64,000 nt of DNA from Nocardioides okcheonensis (GTDB taxonomy: Bacteria; Actinomycetota; Actinomycetes; Propionibacteriales; Nocardioidaceae). Shown here one piece after another: positions 7,048-14,877 of the stretch. Positions within the stretch are counted from its first letter, which is position 1, and each line of letters begins with the position of its first letter. The notes beneath the pieces are model-generated. The model was not told where the DNA came from. It saw only the letters and a program-made list of their open reading frames with translations, and did not search any database. A program made the translations under genes and the position numbers. Location of the stretch: NCBI RefSeq assembly GCF_020991065.1, contig NZ_CP087710.1, forward strand, positions 2,790,001-2,854,000, written 5' to 3'.

Positions 7048-8034
7048 ATGTCGTCCATCGCTTCACCCACCCTGTGGTTCATCACCATCGGTGTGGTGCT
7101 GGCCCTGCTGGTCGTCGACTTCATCGCCACGCGCAAGCCGCACGAGGTGTCGATGAAGGAGGCCATCGGCTGGTCCGCGTTCTACGTCGCGCTGCCCCTG
7201 GCCTTCGGCCTCTACGTCTGGTCCGCCCACGGCGGTGACCGCGGGCTGGAGTACTACACGGGCTACCTCGTCGAGAAGACGCTGAGCGTCGACAACCTCT
7301 TCGTCTTCATGCTGCTGCTCGCGGCCTTCGCGGTCCCGGAGGTGCTCAAGCAGCGGGTGCTGCTCTACGGCATCGTCGGCGCGCTGGTGCTGCGCGGCAT
7401 CTTCATCGCGCTCGGCGCTGCCGCGCTGTCCCGCTTCGACTGGGTGTTCCTCATCTTCGGCCTGATCCTGCTCGCCACCGGCGTCAAGCTGCTGCGTGAC
7501 GCGATCAAGGGCCAGGAGCACGAGGTCGAGGTCTCCGAGATGCGCGTGGTCAAGGTGGTCCGCCGCCTGATGCCCGTCACCGACGACTACGAGGGCGCCA
7601 AGCTCACCGTCGTGAAGAACGGCGCCCGCGCGCTCACCCCGTTCGCCCTGGTCACGATCGCCGTGTTCGCCACCGACGTGGTCTTCGCGGTCGACTCGGT
7701 CCCCGCGGTCTACGGCATCACCGGTGACCCGTACCTCGTCTTCGTGACCAACGCCTTCGCGCTGCTCGGCCTCCGCGCGCTCTACTTCGTGCTCGAGGGT
7801 GCGCTGGGCGCGCTGGAGCACCTGTCCTACGGCCTCGCCGCGATCCTGGGCTTCATCGGCTTCAAGCTGGTCCTGCACTGGGCCCACCTGGTGTGGCCGT
7901 CGGTCCCCGACGTGCCGACCCTGATGTCGCTGTTCGTGATCGTCGGCATCCTCGCGATCACCGTCACCACCAGCCTGATCGCCAACAAGCGCAAGAAGGC
8001 GTCGCGCTCCGACGAGGCCGTCGGCACGCACTGA
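7048..8034 (+). CDS. TerC/Alx family integral membrane protein, probable manganese exporter
   Basis: 328 residues with about nine membrane segments. TerC family landmarks are present: KTLSVDNLFVFMLLLAAFAVP near residue 75 and the second-repeat FATDVVFAVDSVPAVYGIT (around 210), with the conserved acidic residues in membrane helices, then FVTNAFALLGLRALYF. E. coli Alx and its relatives export Mn2+ and relieve Mn stress. The ATG at 7048 is fixed by GAGGAG (7038-7043). Expression is almost certainly controlled by the upstream yybP-ykoY riboswitch, which supports Mn2+ as the substrate over tellurite. The C-terminus is a basic cytoplasmic tail (ANKRKKASRSDE). Confidence 0.93.
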   Translation: MSSIASPTLWFITIGVVLALLVVDFIATRKPHEVSMKEAIGWSAFYVALPLAFGLYVWSAHGGDRGLEYYTGYLVEKTLSVDNLFVFMLLLAAFAVPEVLKQRVLLYGIVGALVLRGIFIALGAAALSRFDWVFLIFGLILLATGVKLLRDAIKGQEHEVEVSEMRVVKVVRRLMPVTDDYEGAKLTVVKNGARALTPFALVTIAVFATDVVFAVDSVPAVYGITGDPYLVFVTNAFALLGLRALYFVLEGALGALEHLSYGLAAILGFIGFKLVLHWAHLVWPSVPDVPTLMSLFVIVGILAITVTTSLIANKRKKASRSDEAVGTH

Positions 8035-8075
8035 CCCGCACCTCGCGGCGCCGCCACCGGCACCGACATCGACAC

Positions 8076-8116
8076 CCGGACGGCGTACGTCAGCACCAGC
8101 GGCGTACGCCGTCCGG
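8076..8116. terminator. Bidirectional terminator hairpin
   Basis: CCGGACGGCGTACG (8076-8089) and CGTACGCCGTCCGG (8103-8116) form a perfect 14-bp stem with a 13-nt loop. It separates the convergent terC and GH114 genes. The GH114 stop codon (8090-8092) is in the loop and the right arm encodes its last residues, so the hairpin is part of the coding sequence. There is no T-run, as usual in high-GC actinobacteria. Confidence 0.75.
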
Positions 8117-8851
8117 CGTGAGGTCGCGGTCGCGCAGCACCACCGCGAGCCGGTCGCCGACGTCGGCGCAGGTGCGGTCGAAGTCGCGGACGCGGTACTC
8201 CACGGCCAGCACCTGGTCGCCGTAGACGTCGGTGTAGGCGCCGCACTCGTCGTAGCGCCCGCACTCCTCGGCCACCGCGAAGTCGAAGCCGACCCGCGTG
8301 CCGTCCCAGCCGGCGCGGTTCTTCTGCCCGGCGGCCAGGCCCGCGTCGTGCGCCCCGGCGACGAGCAGCCGGGCGTAGGCCGTCGCCTGCCGGGCCCGCA
8401 GCAGCCCGCCGCTGCGGGTGAAGGAGTCGAGGTTGTCGTACTCCACGGCGTCGAAGCCGTCGCGCGCGCAGCCCGCGGTCCAGCGGCCCACGATCCTGGC
8501 CAGCCGCTGCCGCTTCGCGGGCGTGCGGATGTCGAGCAGCCACTCGCCCCAGGCCTCGTCCTCGACGAGGCGGCCGTCCGCGCCCTGCAGGAGCAGGTCG
8601 CGGCGCGCGAGCCACGAGCGCCGCGCGCCGGGCTGGGTCTGGAAGCCGTTGACGTAGCAGATGTTGTAGGCGCCCGGGGCGGGCGTCTCCGTGCGGTCGC
8701 GCACCACGATGCCGACGTTGTCGGGCACGTAGGCCGGGCCGCCGAGCTGGTAGTCGACGTCGGTCCCGACGGGCAGGGGCGTCGGCTCCGCGTGGGCGAC
8801 CGCCGGGACGGCCAGCAGGGCGCCGACGAGGGTCGCGAGGACGCGGCGCAC
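8090..8851 (-). CDS. Secreted GH114 family (endo-alpha-1,4-polygalactosaminidase-like) protein
   Basis: 253 residues. The N-terminus is a Sec signal (MRRVLATLVGALLAVPAVAHA). The mature part follows the GH114/TM1410 TIM-barrel pattern: DVDYQLGG at the first strand, YNICYVNGF, WLLDIRTPAKRQRLARI, CARDGFDAVEYDNLDSF with the acidic residues expected at the active site, and AEECGRYDECGAY. Family members cleave galactosaminogalactan-type amino-sugar polymers, so an envelope or extracellular polysaccharide substrate is likely. The start is GTG 8851, 4 nt downstream of the LysE stop codon, so the two are co-transcribed. It ends in WC. Confidence 0.8.
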   Translation of the reverse strand: MRRVLATLVGALLAVPAVAHAEPTPLPVGTDVDYQLGGPAYVPDNVGIVVRDRTETPAPGAYNICYVNGFQTQPGARRSWLARRDLLLQGADGRLVEDEAWGEWLLDIRTPAKRQRLARIVGRWTAGCARDGFDAVEYDNLDSFTRSGGLLRARQATAYARLLVAGAHDAGLAAGQKNRAGWDGTRVGFDFAVAEECGRYDECGAYTDVYGDQVLAVEYRVRDFDRTCADVGDRLAVVLRDRDLTPDGVRRWC

Positions 8852-8854
8852 GGC

Positions 8855-9478
8855 TCAGTCCACCGTCAGCATCGTGGCGCCGAGACCGATCATCATCGTG
8901 CCGCCGGTCGCGCTCAGCGCGTCGAGCCGGGTGGGCCTGCGGGCGAACCAGGTGCGGGCCGCGCCCGCGGCCAGCGCCCAGAGGCTGTCCGACGCGGCGG
9001 CCATCACGCCGAAGACCAGCCCGAGCATCATCGTCTGCGCCGCGACCGCGCCGCCCGGGTCGGTGAACTGCGGCAGGAAGGCCACGAAGAAGACGATCGT
9101 CTTGGGGTTGGTCGCGCCGACGGTGAAGCCGATCCGCACCGGGTGGCCCCGGCGGACCGGGGTCGCCGTCAGCATCGCCACCCGCGCGTCGGCGCGGTGC
9201 CGGATGGCCTGCACCCCGAGCCACACGACGTAGCCGGCGCCGAGCACCTTGACCACGGTGTACGCCGTCGCGCTGGCCGCCACGACCGCGCCGAGGCCCA
9301 CCGCGACCAGGGCGACCTGCACCACGAGGCCGAGCGCGTTGCCGACGACCGACAGCAGCGCCTCGCGCCGCCCGACCGTCAGGGCGCGACCGATGGTGAA
9401 CAGCAGGCTCGGACCCGGCACCTGGATGAAGAGGATCGACGCGACGAGAAAGGCGATCCACTGGCTCGACGACGGCAT
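8855..9478 (-). CDS. LysE family amino acid/metabolite exporter
   Basis: 207 residues and six predicted membrane segments. Family features are the N-terminal FLVASILFIQVPGPSLLFTIGRALTVGRREAL, including the PGP motif near residue 21, the GNALG motif in helix 2, and the conserved GFTVGATNPKTIVFFVAFLPQF in the second half. LysE-type proteins export basic amino acids, homoserine/threonine or other small metabolites; the substrate cannot be read from the sequence. It is translated just ahead of the GH114 gene. Confidence 0.9.
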   Translation of the reverse strand: MPSSSQWIAFLVASILFIQVPGPSLLFTIGRALTVGRREALLSVVGNALGLVVQVALVAVGLGAVVAASATAYTVVKVLGAGYVVWLGVQAIRHRADARVAMLTATPVRRGHPVRIGFTVGATNPKTIVFFVAFLPQFTDPGGAVAAQTMMLGLVFGVMAAASDSLWALAAGAARTWFARRPTRLDALSATGGTMMIGLGATMLTVD

Positions 9479-9527
9479 GGCACCAGTGTGGGGCCACCCC
9501 GTCGCCGTGTCAGCCGCGTTCCGCCGA

Positions 9528-10019
9528 TCAGCAGCCGCAGGAGTAGTAGGTGATGTCCCAGTGGTTGCTCTCGCGGGCGTACACGTTGCCGGACGGCGCG
9601 GTGTAGAGCGCGGCGCCGTCGCCGCGGGTGCCGGAGTAGGAGTAGTGGCTGGTGATGTAGCTGCTCACGCAGGTCGTGGGGCTGACGTCGACCTTGTAGC
9701 CGTTCCAGTGGCTGTAGGTGCCCGAGGCGTGCCCGGTCTCCGTGCCGCCGGTGATCGTGATCGCGCAGCCGCTGATCGACTTGAAGGTCTTGATCCCGTC
9801 GACGGTCGCCTGGTTGATCTGCTCGTAGGACGTGCACGTGCCGACGTTGCGGTTGGTGCAGCCGCCGCTGGACGAGCGGGAGATGCCCGCCGCGGACAGC
9901 TGGCTGGCCGCCTGCGAGTCGGTCAGCTTGGTGACCGCGAACGAGGGTCCGGCGAGGCCGGTGACGGCGACGAGGGACCCGGTCAGGGCCAGGGCGGCCC
10001 GGATGGCGTGGTTGCGCAT
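9528..10019 (-). CDS. Secreted small protein with peptidase M15-like zinc-site motifs
   Basis: 163 residues with a Sec signal peptide (cleavage near Ala28, SFA-VT). Residues 104-111 read HWNGYKVD, matching the H-x2-G-x3-D spacing of the M15 DD-peptidase metal site. ARESNHWDITY near the C-terminus supplies Glu150 and His153, resembling the ExxHW half of that site. Six cysteines (54, 62, 85, 117, 161, 163) suggest disulfides, and the protein ends YYSCGC. At about 135 mature residues it is smaller than VanY or Zn DD-carboxypeptidases. I infer a peptidoglycan peptidase or a peptidase-fold binding protein; the match is motif-level only. It is isolated from its neighbours. Confidence 0.6.
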   Translation of the reverse strand: MRNHAIRAALALTGSLVAVTGLAGPSFAVTKLTDSQAASQLSAAGISRSSSGGCTNRNVGTCTSYEQINQATVDGIKTFKSISGCAITITGGTETGHASGTYSHWNGYKVDVSPTTCVSSYITSHYSYSGTRGDGAALYTAPSGNVYARESNHWDITYYSCGC

Positions 10020-10135
10020 GCGTTGCTCCGTACGTCGTGGCGAGACCCCCGATGGTCTCGCCGCTGCCGTCCACCCGACCCGATCCGGGTGGTCCGGGTC
10101 AAGGCACGCGCGGTGAATTCGGCTCGCCTCCGACG

Positions 10136-10154
10136 TGAGTCTCTGGGAGACTCA
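10136..10154. promoter_or_regulatory. Short perfect palindrome in divergent promoter region
   Basis: TGAGTCTC (10136-10143), 3 nt, then GAGACTCA (10147-10154). It lies in the 294-bp region between the divergent M15-like and DUF2087 genes. The remainder of that region (10020-10313) shows no other clear signal to me. It could be an operator or a small hairpin; nothing decides between them. Confidence 0.35.
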
Positions 10155-10313
10155 GGTCCGAGGGCGACGTCCAGCGCCCAGCCGACGCGACGGCCCCAGT
10201 CCGCGCGAGGTGGCGAAGGGGAGCAGATCCTCGGGCGGTCCGAGACGAGTTGTTCACGCGACGCCCGCTGCGGTGGCGCACTGGGGGCGCGGTGCAGCCG
10301 AGGTGATCAAAGG

Positions 10314-10793
10314 ATGACGAAGGACAGCGACGTCAAGCAGGTCGTGCGCGCCCGGATGGCGCGGACCGGGGAGACCTACACGGCCGCGCGCGCGGCGGTG
10401 CTCGCGACGCCGGACCCGCGCGCACAGGCGTACGCCGCCGCCCGCGCGGAGCAGGAGCGGCTGGTCGGCCGGCTCTTCGCCGACGGGCGCATCGAGCGGG
10501 TCCCGGCGAGGCGCAAGGTGCGCGCCGCGGTGCTGCTGGAGGTGCTGGCGCGGTTCGAGCCGGGTCGCACGTACTCCGAGAAGGAGGTCAACGAGGTGCT
10601 GCTCGGCGTGCACGAGGACTTCGCCTACCTGCGCCGCGAGCTGGTGAACTACCACTACCTCCGGCGCGAGGACGGCCGCTACCGCACCGCGGCGGCCGCG
10701 CCGCAGCGTACGGCCCAGCAGCGCCAGGAGATCCCGGCGTGGGAGGAGCACTGGCTGCCCGGCTTCCTCGCCGGTCGTGCCTCTGGTCAGTGA
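10314..10793 (+). CDS. DUF2087 domain protein
   Basis: 159 residues. The central part (about residues 50-125: GRIERVPARRKVRAAVLLEVLARFEPGR..., then LRRELVNYHYLRREDGRYR) is the DUF2087 pattern: a small winged-helix-like domain ending in the strongly conserved LVDxxLLxRxxDGxxYR-type segment. DUF2087 is often fused to ArsR or other regulators, so a nucleic-acid-binding role is likely. The N-terminal helical region (MTKDSDVKQVVRARMARTGETYTAARAAVLA) is shared with other Nocardioides proteins. The start is ATG 10314, with AAAGG directly upstream. The biological role is unknown. Confidence 0.75.
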   Translation: MTKDSDVKQVVRARMARTGETYTAARAAVLATPDPRAQAYAAARAEQERLVGRLFADGRIERVPARRKVRAAVLLEVLARFEPGRTYSEKEVNEVLLGVHEDFAYLRRELVNYHYLRREDGRYRTAAAAPQRTAQQRQEIPAWEEHWLPGFLAGRASGQ

Positions 10794-10818
10794 GTCGCCG
10801 AGGGGGCAGTCTGGTGCC

Positions 10819-11172
10819 ATGAGCACCGCTGCCCCCGAGGGCATCGACCCCTCCGTCCCCCCGTCCGGCACCGGCTGCGTGGAGTGCGAGGAGGCGGGCG
10901 GCTGGTGGGTGCACCTGCGCCGCTGCGCGCAGTGCGGCCACGTCGGGTGCTGCGACAGCAGCCCCGGCCAGCACGCCACCGCCCACTTCCGCGCGACCGG
11001 CCACCCCGTCATGCAGAGCTTCGAGCCCGGCGAGGACTGGTTCTGGGACTTCGCCCGCGAGGTCGGCCTCGAGGGTCCACGCCTCGCCGACCCGCAGGCG
11101 CACCCCGCCGACCAGCCGGTGCCCGGCCCGGCGGGCCGGGTCCCGTCCGACTGGCGGGACCAGGCCCGCTGA
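10819..11172 (+). CDS. UBP-type zinc finger protein
   Basis: 117 residues. CVECEEAGGWWVHLRRCAQC, GHVGCCDSSPGQHATAHF and GHPVMQSFEPGEDWFWDF together form a ZnF-UBP domain, with the Cys/His ligands in the usual order and the conserved GxHA-like and GHP segments. In eukaryotes this fold binds the ubiquitin C-terminus. In actinobacteria it occurs as a stand-alone small protein of unknown partner, which is of interest in an organism with a proteasome pathway. The start is ATG 10819. An upstream in-frame ATG (10777) would add residues unlike the family. It lies 25 bp after the DUF2087 gene and may be co-transcribed. Confidence 0.85.
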   Translation: MSTAAPEGIDPSVPPSGTGCVECEEAGGWWVHLRRCAQCGHVGCCDSSPGQHATAHFRATGHPVMQSFEPGEDWFWDFAREVGLEGPRLADPQAHPADQPVPGPAGRVPSDWRDQAR

Positions 11173-11178
11173 GCCCGG

Positions 11179-11928
11179 TCAGCAGCCCAGCGCGGTGAAG
11201 GTCATGTCGCTGAGGAAGATGCGCTGGTTGCTGTTGCCGGAGGCGTTCCAGAACCGCAGCACGATCGGGGTGTTGGCGGCGATCGCCGCGGTGTAGACGA
11301 CGTCGAGGTTGCGGGTGTTGGCGCCGTTGCCCGCGTTGCCGGCGTTCGTCGCGCGCCACGGGTCGGCGCCGGTCCCCGAACCGGTCACCCCGGTCGCGGT
11401 GCCGGTGCGCGTGCCGGTGAGCTCGACCCGGTCGCTCCAGTCGCCGTTGCTGATGTCGATGTCGGTGATCGTGAACGCCAGGCCGGTGACCGCGCGGTCG
11501 AACGAGATCGACAGCTCCTGCGCGTTGGCGCTGCCCGACGGGATCGCCGCGGCGTGGGAGATGTTGAGGCCGGGGCCGCCCGTGGCGCCGACGTTGGCGA
11601 CCGCGGCGGTCTGGGTGAGGTCGGTGGAGAGCCGCAGGTTGTCGGCGTCGCGCTGCATGGTCCCGGTCATCACGCTCCTGAAGGTCACCGTCATCGGCGC
11701 GGTGCCCGTGGGGCCGGTCACGACCGCGGACCCGGTCTGGACGCCGCTGACGGTGCTGCCGCGGGTGTAGGAGGTCCCGGTGGCGCCCCAGTCGACGCGC
11801 CAGGCGTACGACGTCCCGCACGGCGAGGCGGCGAAGGCCGGGGCGGCGGTGCTCGCCGCGACCGCGGGCACGGTCCAGGCGGCCGAGCGCACGACGGTGC
11901 GTCGGGTGGGGGTGGTCAGGTCGGTCAC
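11179..11928 (-). CDS. Secreted protein with Tat-type signal, beta-rich
   Basis: 249 residues from GTG 11926-11928, set by a perfect AGGAG seven bases upstream. The N-terminus TRRTVVRSAAWTVPAVAAS... has the twin Arg plus hydrophobic stretch and AFA cleavage region of actinobacterial secreted proteins. The mature protein is rich in Thr, Gly, Ser and Asn, with an even number of cysteines (CGTSYAW at the start, ALGC at the end). Hydrophobic and polar residues alternate, as in an all-beta jelly-roll. The motif NANTPIVLRFWNASGNSNQRIFLSDMTF looks like the last strands of a carbohydrate-binding or surface-layer fold. No catalytic residues are evident. It is convergent with the zinc-finger gene. Confidence 0.65.
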   Translation of the reverse strand: MTDLTTPTRRTVVRSAAWTVPAVAASTAAPAFAASPCGTSYAWRVDWGATGTSYTRGSTVSGVQTGSAVVTGPTGTAPMTVTFRSVMTGTMQRDADNLRLSTDLTQTAAVANVGATGGPGLNISHAAAIPSGSANAQELSISFDRAVTGLAFTITDIDISNGDWSDRVELTGTRTGTATGVTGSGTGADPWRATNAGNAGNGANTRNLDVVYTAAIAANTPIVLRFWNASGNSNQRIFLSDMTFTALGC

Positions 11929-12151
11929 GGGGGTGCTCCTCGGTGCGGCCGGCCGCGTCCCCCACGCGTCGAGTCGATCAGTGCATCCCCGACTCTCGCG
12001 GGCGCGTCGTCGCGCTGCAGCGTCTTGGGACTTCCTTCGACGAACGTTGAGGATCCGTTCACCGGCGCCGTCGCAGAGGTCCAGACCACCGACCGCCGCG
12101 CGTCGGGGCGTCCCGCACCGTCCACCCCTCCGGGCGTGCGATGCTCGTCGC

Positions 12152-12973
12152 ATGCGTCGTGCACCGCGCATCCGCCGCGCCCGCCCGCCCCGCGACCGTC
12201 CGCAGGTGGTCGCCCACCGCGGCAGCAGCCATGACACGCCCGAGCACACGCTGGCGGCCTACGTGAAGGCGCTCGACGAGGGCGCGGAGGCGCTCGAGTG
12301 CGACGTCCGGCTCACGGCCGACGGCCACCTCGTCTGCGTCCACGACCGCGACCTGCGGCGTACGGCGTCGACGCCGGGGCTGGTCTCGACGATGAACCTG
12401 GCCGAGCTCGACGAGCTCGACTTCGCGTCGTGGAAAAACCCGTGGGCCGAGCTCGACGACGAGTCGCCCACCACCGACCCCGAGCGCGGGCGCGTGCTGA
12501 CGCTGCGCAGGCTGCTCGAGACCGTGGCCGACTACGACCGGCACGTCGAGATGGCGATCGAGACCAAGCACCCCACCCGCTACGGCGGACTGGTCGAGCG
12601 GCGCCTGGTCGACACGCTCGGCGACTTCGGCTGGGACCGCGCCGGGTCGCCGGCCCGGGTGATGAGCTTCTCGCTCAACGCGATGAACCGCGTGAAGAAG
12701 CTCGCCCCCGACCTCGACGTGGTGATGCTGGTGGACAAGGCCCACCACTGGCCGGTGCTGCGGCCGGTGGTCGGCGACGACTGGATCATCGGGCCGGGCG
12801 TCGAGGAGCTGCGCGACCACCCGGGTCTCGGGCGCCACCTGGTGAAGGCGGGCCGCGAGATCCACGTCTGGACGGTCAACACCGCCGAGGACCTGCAGGT
12901 CTGCCTCGACCTCGGGGTGACCGCGGTGATCTCCGACCGGCCGGCCTACATGCTCGACCTGCTCGGCGCCTAG
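12152..12973 (+). CDS. Glycerophosphodiester phosphodiesterase
   Basis: 273 residues. It hydrolyses glycerophosphodiesters to glycerol-3-phosphate and an alcohol. The TIM-barrel active site is complete: VAHRGSS (His22, Arg23), PEHT (Glu31), ECDVRLTADGHLVCVHD (Glu49, Asp51, His64) and, further on, MAIETK and a C-terminal VWTVNTAEDLQVCLDLGVTAVISDRP segment. There is no signal peptide, so it is cytoplasmic. The start is ATG 12152; the arginine-rich leader (MRRAPRIRRARPPRDRP) is unusual, but the next in-frame start would remove the HRG motif. It lies 40 bp ahead of the SEC-C protein gene, which has its own promoter. Confidence 0.9.
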   Translation: MRRAPRIRRARPPRDRPQVVAHRGSSHDTPEHTLAAYVKALDEGAEALECDVRLTADGHLVCVHDRDLRRTASTPGLVSTMNLAELDELDFASWKNPWAELDDESPTTDPERGRVLTLRRLLETVADYDRHVEMAIETKHPTRYGGLVERRLVDTLGDFGWDRAGSPARVMSFSLNAMNRVKKLAPDLDVVMLVDKAHHWPVLRPVVGDDWIIGPGVEELRDHPGLGRHLVKAGREIHVWTVNTAEDLQVCLDLGVTAVISDRPAYMLDLLGA

Positions 12974-13013
12974 CGGCTCCGCGCCCGTGCGGGGCGCCAA
13001 CTAGGCTCGCGCC

Positions 13014-13946
13014 ATGGCCAAGAAGTCCCGCAACCGCACCCAGCCCGCAGCCACCGCTCCCGGCGAGGTCGGCCCCCGTCAGCCCTGCCCCTGCGGCTCC
13101 GGCAAGCGCTACAAGGCCTGCCACGGCGCAGCCGGCGGCGCCGCGCCCACGTTCGTGGCGCGTCCGTTCGAGGGGATGCCGAGCGAGTGCGACGTGATCG
13201 CGCTGCGCGAGCTGGTGCCGGCGGCCACCGCCCCGCTCACGCTGAAGGAGGGCTCGCGCACCGTCCGGCTGGCCACGCTCCTGCCCGGCGCCGCGCCCGC
13301 GATGGTCCGCGAGTCCGGCGACGTGTGGCTCGGCCTGCAGGTCCAGCACGCCTACGGCAACCCGGCGCGCGACCTCGGCGCCGTCCTCGAGCTGGCGCTG
13401 GCCACCGACGAGCCCGGCATCGTCGGGCTGGTCAACGCCCCCGGCGACGGTCCGAGCATCCAGGACCTCATCACCGGCGACTCGCTCGACATCACCGTCC
13501 ACGACGGCTTCGAGTACTGGATCGACGACATCCCCGAGCGCGACGCGAGCATGGAGGCGGCCCTCGAGCAGGCCAACAGCGGCGTCATGCCGACCTCGCG
13601 CCTGTCGTCGGTCGAGGCGGCGTACTGGACCAACGTGGGCACCAAGGAGCACCTGCGCTGGGTGATGCCGCACGACGAGGACCGGCTGCTCGACGCCCTC
13701 GCCCGGCTGCACGCCGCCGGCCAGGACTCGGTCGCCGACGGCTCCCGCTTCGTCGGCATGTTCCGCGCCCACGGCCTGCTCGCCCCCGTGTGGGACCTCC
13801 CCGTCGGCACCGGTGCCGACGTCCTCGAGGAGCCGGCTGCGCGCTTCGCGGCCGACCTCGCCGAGGCGCTCGAGGGCGGCGAGCTGACGGCCGCCGAGCG
13901 CTCCGCACGGGCCGGACTCGCCAACCGTCAGGTGACGATCCGGTAA
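13014..13946 (+). CDS. SEC-C motif protein, DUF5926 family
   Basis: 310 residues. The N-terminus is basic (MAKKSRNRTQ) and leads into PCPCGSGKRYKACH, a SEC-C metal-binding motif that in SecA and other proteins binds zinc and contacts SecB or the ribosome. The remainder is the actinobacterial DUF5926 domain (for example VGTKEHLRWVMPHDEDRLLDALARL). Its role is unknown; the basic tail plus SEC-C suggests a ribosome- or chaperone-associated protein. TAGGCT (13002-13007) ends 6 nt before the ATG, so the transcript is probably leaderless. The stop is followed by a 426-bp non-coding stretch. Confidence 0.85.
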   Translation: MAKKSRNRTQPAATAPGEVGPRQPCPCGSGKRYKACHGAAGGAAPTFVARPFEGMPSECDVIALRELVPAATAPLTLKEGSRTVRLATLLPGAAPAMVRESGDVWLGLQVQHAYGNPARDLGAVLELALATDEPGIVGLVNAPGDGPSIQDLITGDSLDITVHDGFEYWIDDIPERDASMEAALEQANSGVMPTSRLSSVEAAYWTNVGTKEHLRWVMPHDEDRLLDALARLHAAGQDSVADGSRFVGMFRAHGLLAPVWDLPVGTGADVLEEPAARFAADLAEALEGGELTAAERSARAGLANRQVTIR

Positions 13947-13992
13947 GGACTGGCCCACGTTCTCCACCGCGCGAACACAACCTGCTCGAATG

Positions 13993-14072
13993 TTGTGCCC
14001 GCCCTCGCGGTGCGAGTAGATTGGTCATTGCCCGGTCGTTGTTGTTTCCCCCGTCAACAACGGCCGGGCTTT
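13993..14072 (+). ncRNA. Candidate small transcript: promoter followed directly by a strong hairpin
   Basis: TTGTGC (13993-13998) and TAGATT (14017-14022), 18 nt apart, form a fair promoter. Transcription starting near 14029 would begin with GCCCGGTCGTTGTTG (14030-14044), a C-rich 10-nt loop, and CAACAACGGCCGGGC (14055-14069), a 15-bp stem with one G-U pair, followed by TTTCC. This could equally be the terminator of the SEC-C gene. The rest of the 13947-14372 non-coding stretch holds an ACACGTGT repeat (14263-14324) and nothing else I can identify. Confidence 0.35.
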
Positions 14073-14262
14073 CCATGTCCGTCGATAGTCGGGTGCGTCG
14101 CCGCGCAGCGGTCGGCAGGATGACGACATGACGGACCTGACGCGGGAAGCGGCCACGTCGCGGACACCGTCCGCGAGCTCCGCGTGACGGCGCTGCTCTC
14201 AGCGGATCCGAACGCTGATCGCTGATGAGCGGACCTCGAGGTCGCGTGCAGCCGGTCCGGGC

Positions 14263-14324
14263 ACACGTGTCCGACATGTCGCCCTTCGTCCACCAGCTCG
14301 AGGGCAAGATCTCGGACACCTGTA
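14263..14324. repeat. ACACGTGT-ended palindromic repeat, copy A
   Basis: ACACGTGTCCGACATGTCGCCC opens the element and GAGGGCAAGATCTCGGACACCTGT closes it, the two ends being imperfect reverse complements separated by a variable centre. The right arm has one change in the ACACGTGT core. The same layout recurs at 17573-17633 and 18639-18739. Confidence 0.7.
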
Positions 14325-14372
14325 CGACGCTGGCGCACCGCCGCGTCCACGCTGAGGAAGCCGTGCCCCGGG

Positions 14373-14858
14373 TCAGTCGCCCGCGGGCCGCTCCAGCCGC
14401 TCGATGCGCAGGTCCGACCCCTCGCGCAGCGGCTCGCGCTCGCCGGTGCCGGTGAAGCCGTGGGCCTCGTAGAGCCGGCGCGCGCCGTCGTTGCCCTCGG
14501 TGACGTGCAGCGAGACCGTGCGACCGAGCCGGCGGGCGTGGTCGAGGAGCTCGCGCAGGAGCCGGGCGCCGAGTCCGCGACCGCGCGCCTCGGGGGCGGT
14601 CCACATGCCCCAGACGAACGCCTCGCCGGCCCCCTCCGGGACGAACAGGCCGCCCATCGCGACCGGGTCGTCGCCGTCGAACGCCATCAGCAGCGGGCCG
14701 GGGCCGCCTGCCCGCTCGCGCCACACGGACTCCGGCTGCGCCTCGGCCTCGGCCAGGGTGGCGCCGAAGGCCGTCGGCGAGTCGGCGAGGGCGCGCAGGC
14801 GCAGGCTCCTGAACGCCGCCCAGTCCTCGCCCGAGATCACGCGCAGCACGGGTTCCAT
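14373..14858 (-). CDS. GNAT family N-acetyltransferase
   Basis: 161 residues with a standard single GNAT domain. There is an N-terminal LRVISGEDWAAFRSLRLRALADSPTAFG, a strand 4 segment (AFVWGMWTAPEARGRGLGARLL) containing the acetyl-CoA pyrophosphate-binding RGRGLG, and a final LHVTEGNDGARRLYEAHGF with the conserved N and Y. The N-terminal pattern DSPTAFGATLAEAE is typical of a subgroup that includes protein and small-molecule acetylases; the substrate is unknown. AGCGTA at 14865-14870 (reverse TACGCT) is a leaderless -10, 6 nt before the ATG. It follows the cyclase gene on the same strand, with 19 bp to its start, but has its own promoter within that spacing. Confidence 0.9.
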   Translation of the reverse strand: MEPVLRVISGEDWAAFRSLRLRALADSPTAFGATLAEAEAQPESVWRERAGGPGPLLMAFDGDDPVAMGGLFVPEGAGEAFVWGMWTAPEARGRGLGARLLRELLDHARRLGRTVSLHVTEGNDGARRLYEAHGFTGTGEREPLREGSDLRIERLERPAGD

Positions 14859-14877
14859 GCCGGGAGCGTACGGCCGG

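Noticed and set aside
7048..8034. Tellurite resistance determinant
   Set aside because: The name TerC is historical; with a manganese riboswitch upstream, Mn export is the better reading, and no other ter genes are present.
10777..10818. Upstream extension of the UBP zinc-finger gene
   Set aside because: The extra residues overlap the end of the DUF2087 gene and are unlike the family; ATG 10819 fits.
14030..14072. 6C-type RNA motif
   Set aside because: Only one hairpin with five Cs in the loop is present; the motif requires two C-rich loops.
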